A stretch of 15,902 nucleotides of DNA from an uncultured Lachnospiraceae bacterium (GTDB lineage: Bacteria > Bacillota > Clostridia > Lachnospirales > Lachnospiraceae), in contig CALZHV010000032.1 in assembly GCA_945787485.1 (NCBI GenBank), positions 1-15,902 of the forward strand, in the 5' to 3' direction. The notes beneath the pieces are model-generated. The model saw only the letters and a program-made list of their open reading frames with translations. It did not search any database and had not been told where the DNA came from. Positions 15,529 through 15,902 of the stretch are shown here, one piece after another. The translations under genes and the position numbers were made by a program. Numbering within the stretch: position 1 is the stretch's first letter; every line of letters starts with the position of its first letter.

Positions 15529-15805
15529 TCATAAGTTAATTGATCAGGCAGCAAAGCAGATTATTGATACTGCAAAGAGCGCAGGAGCAAAGGTTAGCGG
15601 ACCTGTTCCAATGCCTACAAAGGTTGAGAAGGTAACAATTCTTAGAGCTGTACACAAATATAAGGATTCACGTGAGCAGTTCGAGCAGAGAACTCACAAG
15701 AGACTCATCGACATTTTAACACCATCACAGCAGATTATCGATGCTTTACAGAAGCTTGATATGTCAGCAGGTGTTTATATAGATGTCAAAATGAAGCAGG
15801 CATAA
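15488..15805 (+). CDS. rpsJ: 30S ribosomal protein S10
   Basis: Small-subunit ribosomal protein, also the NusE partner of NusB in antitermination, and the first gene of the S10 operon. The 105-residue product has the universal features: RITLKAYDHKLIDQAAKQI near the N-terminus, GPVPMPTKVEKVTILR in the middle (the loop reaching into 16S rRNA), YKDSREQFEQRTHKRLIDI, and the C-terminal VYIDVKMKQA. Length is normal (102-105). The start at 15488 aligns with the family (MANQ-type N-terminus); AAGGAGG (15470-15476) is 11 nt upstream, a rather long spacing, with a run of seven Ts directly before the ATG. The next gene, expected rplC, is outside the window. Confidence 0.98.
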   Translation: MASQIMRITLKAYDHKLIDQAAKQIIDTAKSAGAKVSGPVPMPTKVEKVTILRAVHKYKDSREQFEQRTHKRLIDILTPSQQIIDALQKLDMSAGVYIDVKMKQA

Positions 15806-15867
15806 GCTGTTTCGGAAACAAATTAAATAACAGTACCTAATACATTCTATATGAATGAATTTAGTAT

Positions 15868-15883
15868 GATTGCAAAAGCAATC
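15868..15883 (+). other. Small hairpin in the rpsJ downstream gap
   Basis: GATTGC (15868-15873) and GCAATC (15878-15883) form a 6-bp stem with loop aaaa, 62 nt after rpsJ. No T-run follows, so it is not a standard terminator; it may be an RNA processing or stability element before the next ribosomal-protein gene. The 97-nt tail 15806-15902 holds no gene start that I can see. Confidence 0.4.
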
Positions 15884-15902
15884 CGCTGTGAATTAAATTA
15901 GG

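Overview
The window is AT-rich DNA with every recognisable gene on the + strand, good AAGGAGG-type ribosome binding sites and sigma-A-like promoters (TTGnnn-17-TATAAT). This, the start of an S10 ribosomal-protein operon, a GlcNAc-free set of clostridial-type genes and the fused ParB/BMP protein suggest a low-GC Clostridia member, most likely a Lachnospiraceae gut bacterium (Roseburia/Eubacterium/Butyrivibrio type). The family assignment is an inference; no rRNA or marker gene other than rpsJ is present.

Layout. (a) 1-870: the 3' part of an EamA/DMT drug-metabolite transporter, closed by a terminator. (b) 1003-3866: a promoter, a roughly 290-nt AT-rich leader with direct repeats, then a two-gene unit: a cytoplasmic ParB-like/BMP (PnrA-like) fusion protein and an overlapping calcineurin-like phosphoesterase. 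(c) 3876-5425: citrate synthase with its own extended -10 promoter and a strong 13-bp-stem terminator. (d) 5490-8502: a tight three-gene unit of an RlmI-like methyltransferase, a two-HKD cardiolipin synthase and a TetR regulator. (e) 8503-8703: a gap holding two very long, almost perfect palindromes back to back, each arm of which is itself a short dyad. (f) 8704-12929: an MMPL/RND exporter followed after 4 nt by a lipoprotein carrying XXXLXXG heptad repeats, then a terminator. (g) 13108-15149: a METTL25-type methyltransferase and an unrecognised two-TM protein. (h) 15202-15902: an S10-operon promoter, a 250-nt leader with long-range complementarity, rpsJ, and the start of the gap before the next gene (expected rplC, outside the window).

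How it may work together. The TetR protein, the palindromes and the exporter plus lipoprotein look like a locally regulated envelope export module, next to a membrane phospholipid gene. This is inferred from order and spacing, not shown. The ParB/BMP fusion has no signal peptide, so it looks like an intracellular small-molecule (possibly nucleoside) sensing protein rather than a transporter component; its phosphoesterase partner is translationally overlapped. The most promising unexplained items are the nested palindromes, the ParB/BMP-phosphoesterase pair, and the folded leader in front of rpsJ, which also contains a small overlapping reading frame. No tRNA, rRNA, CRISPR array, insertion sequence or phage gene was seen.
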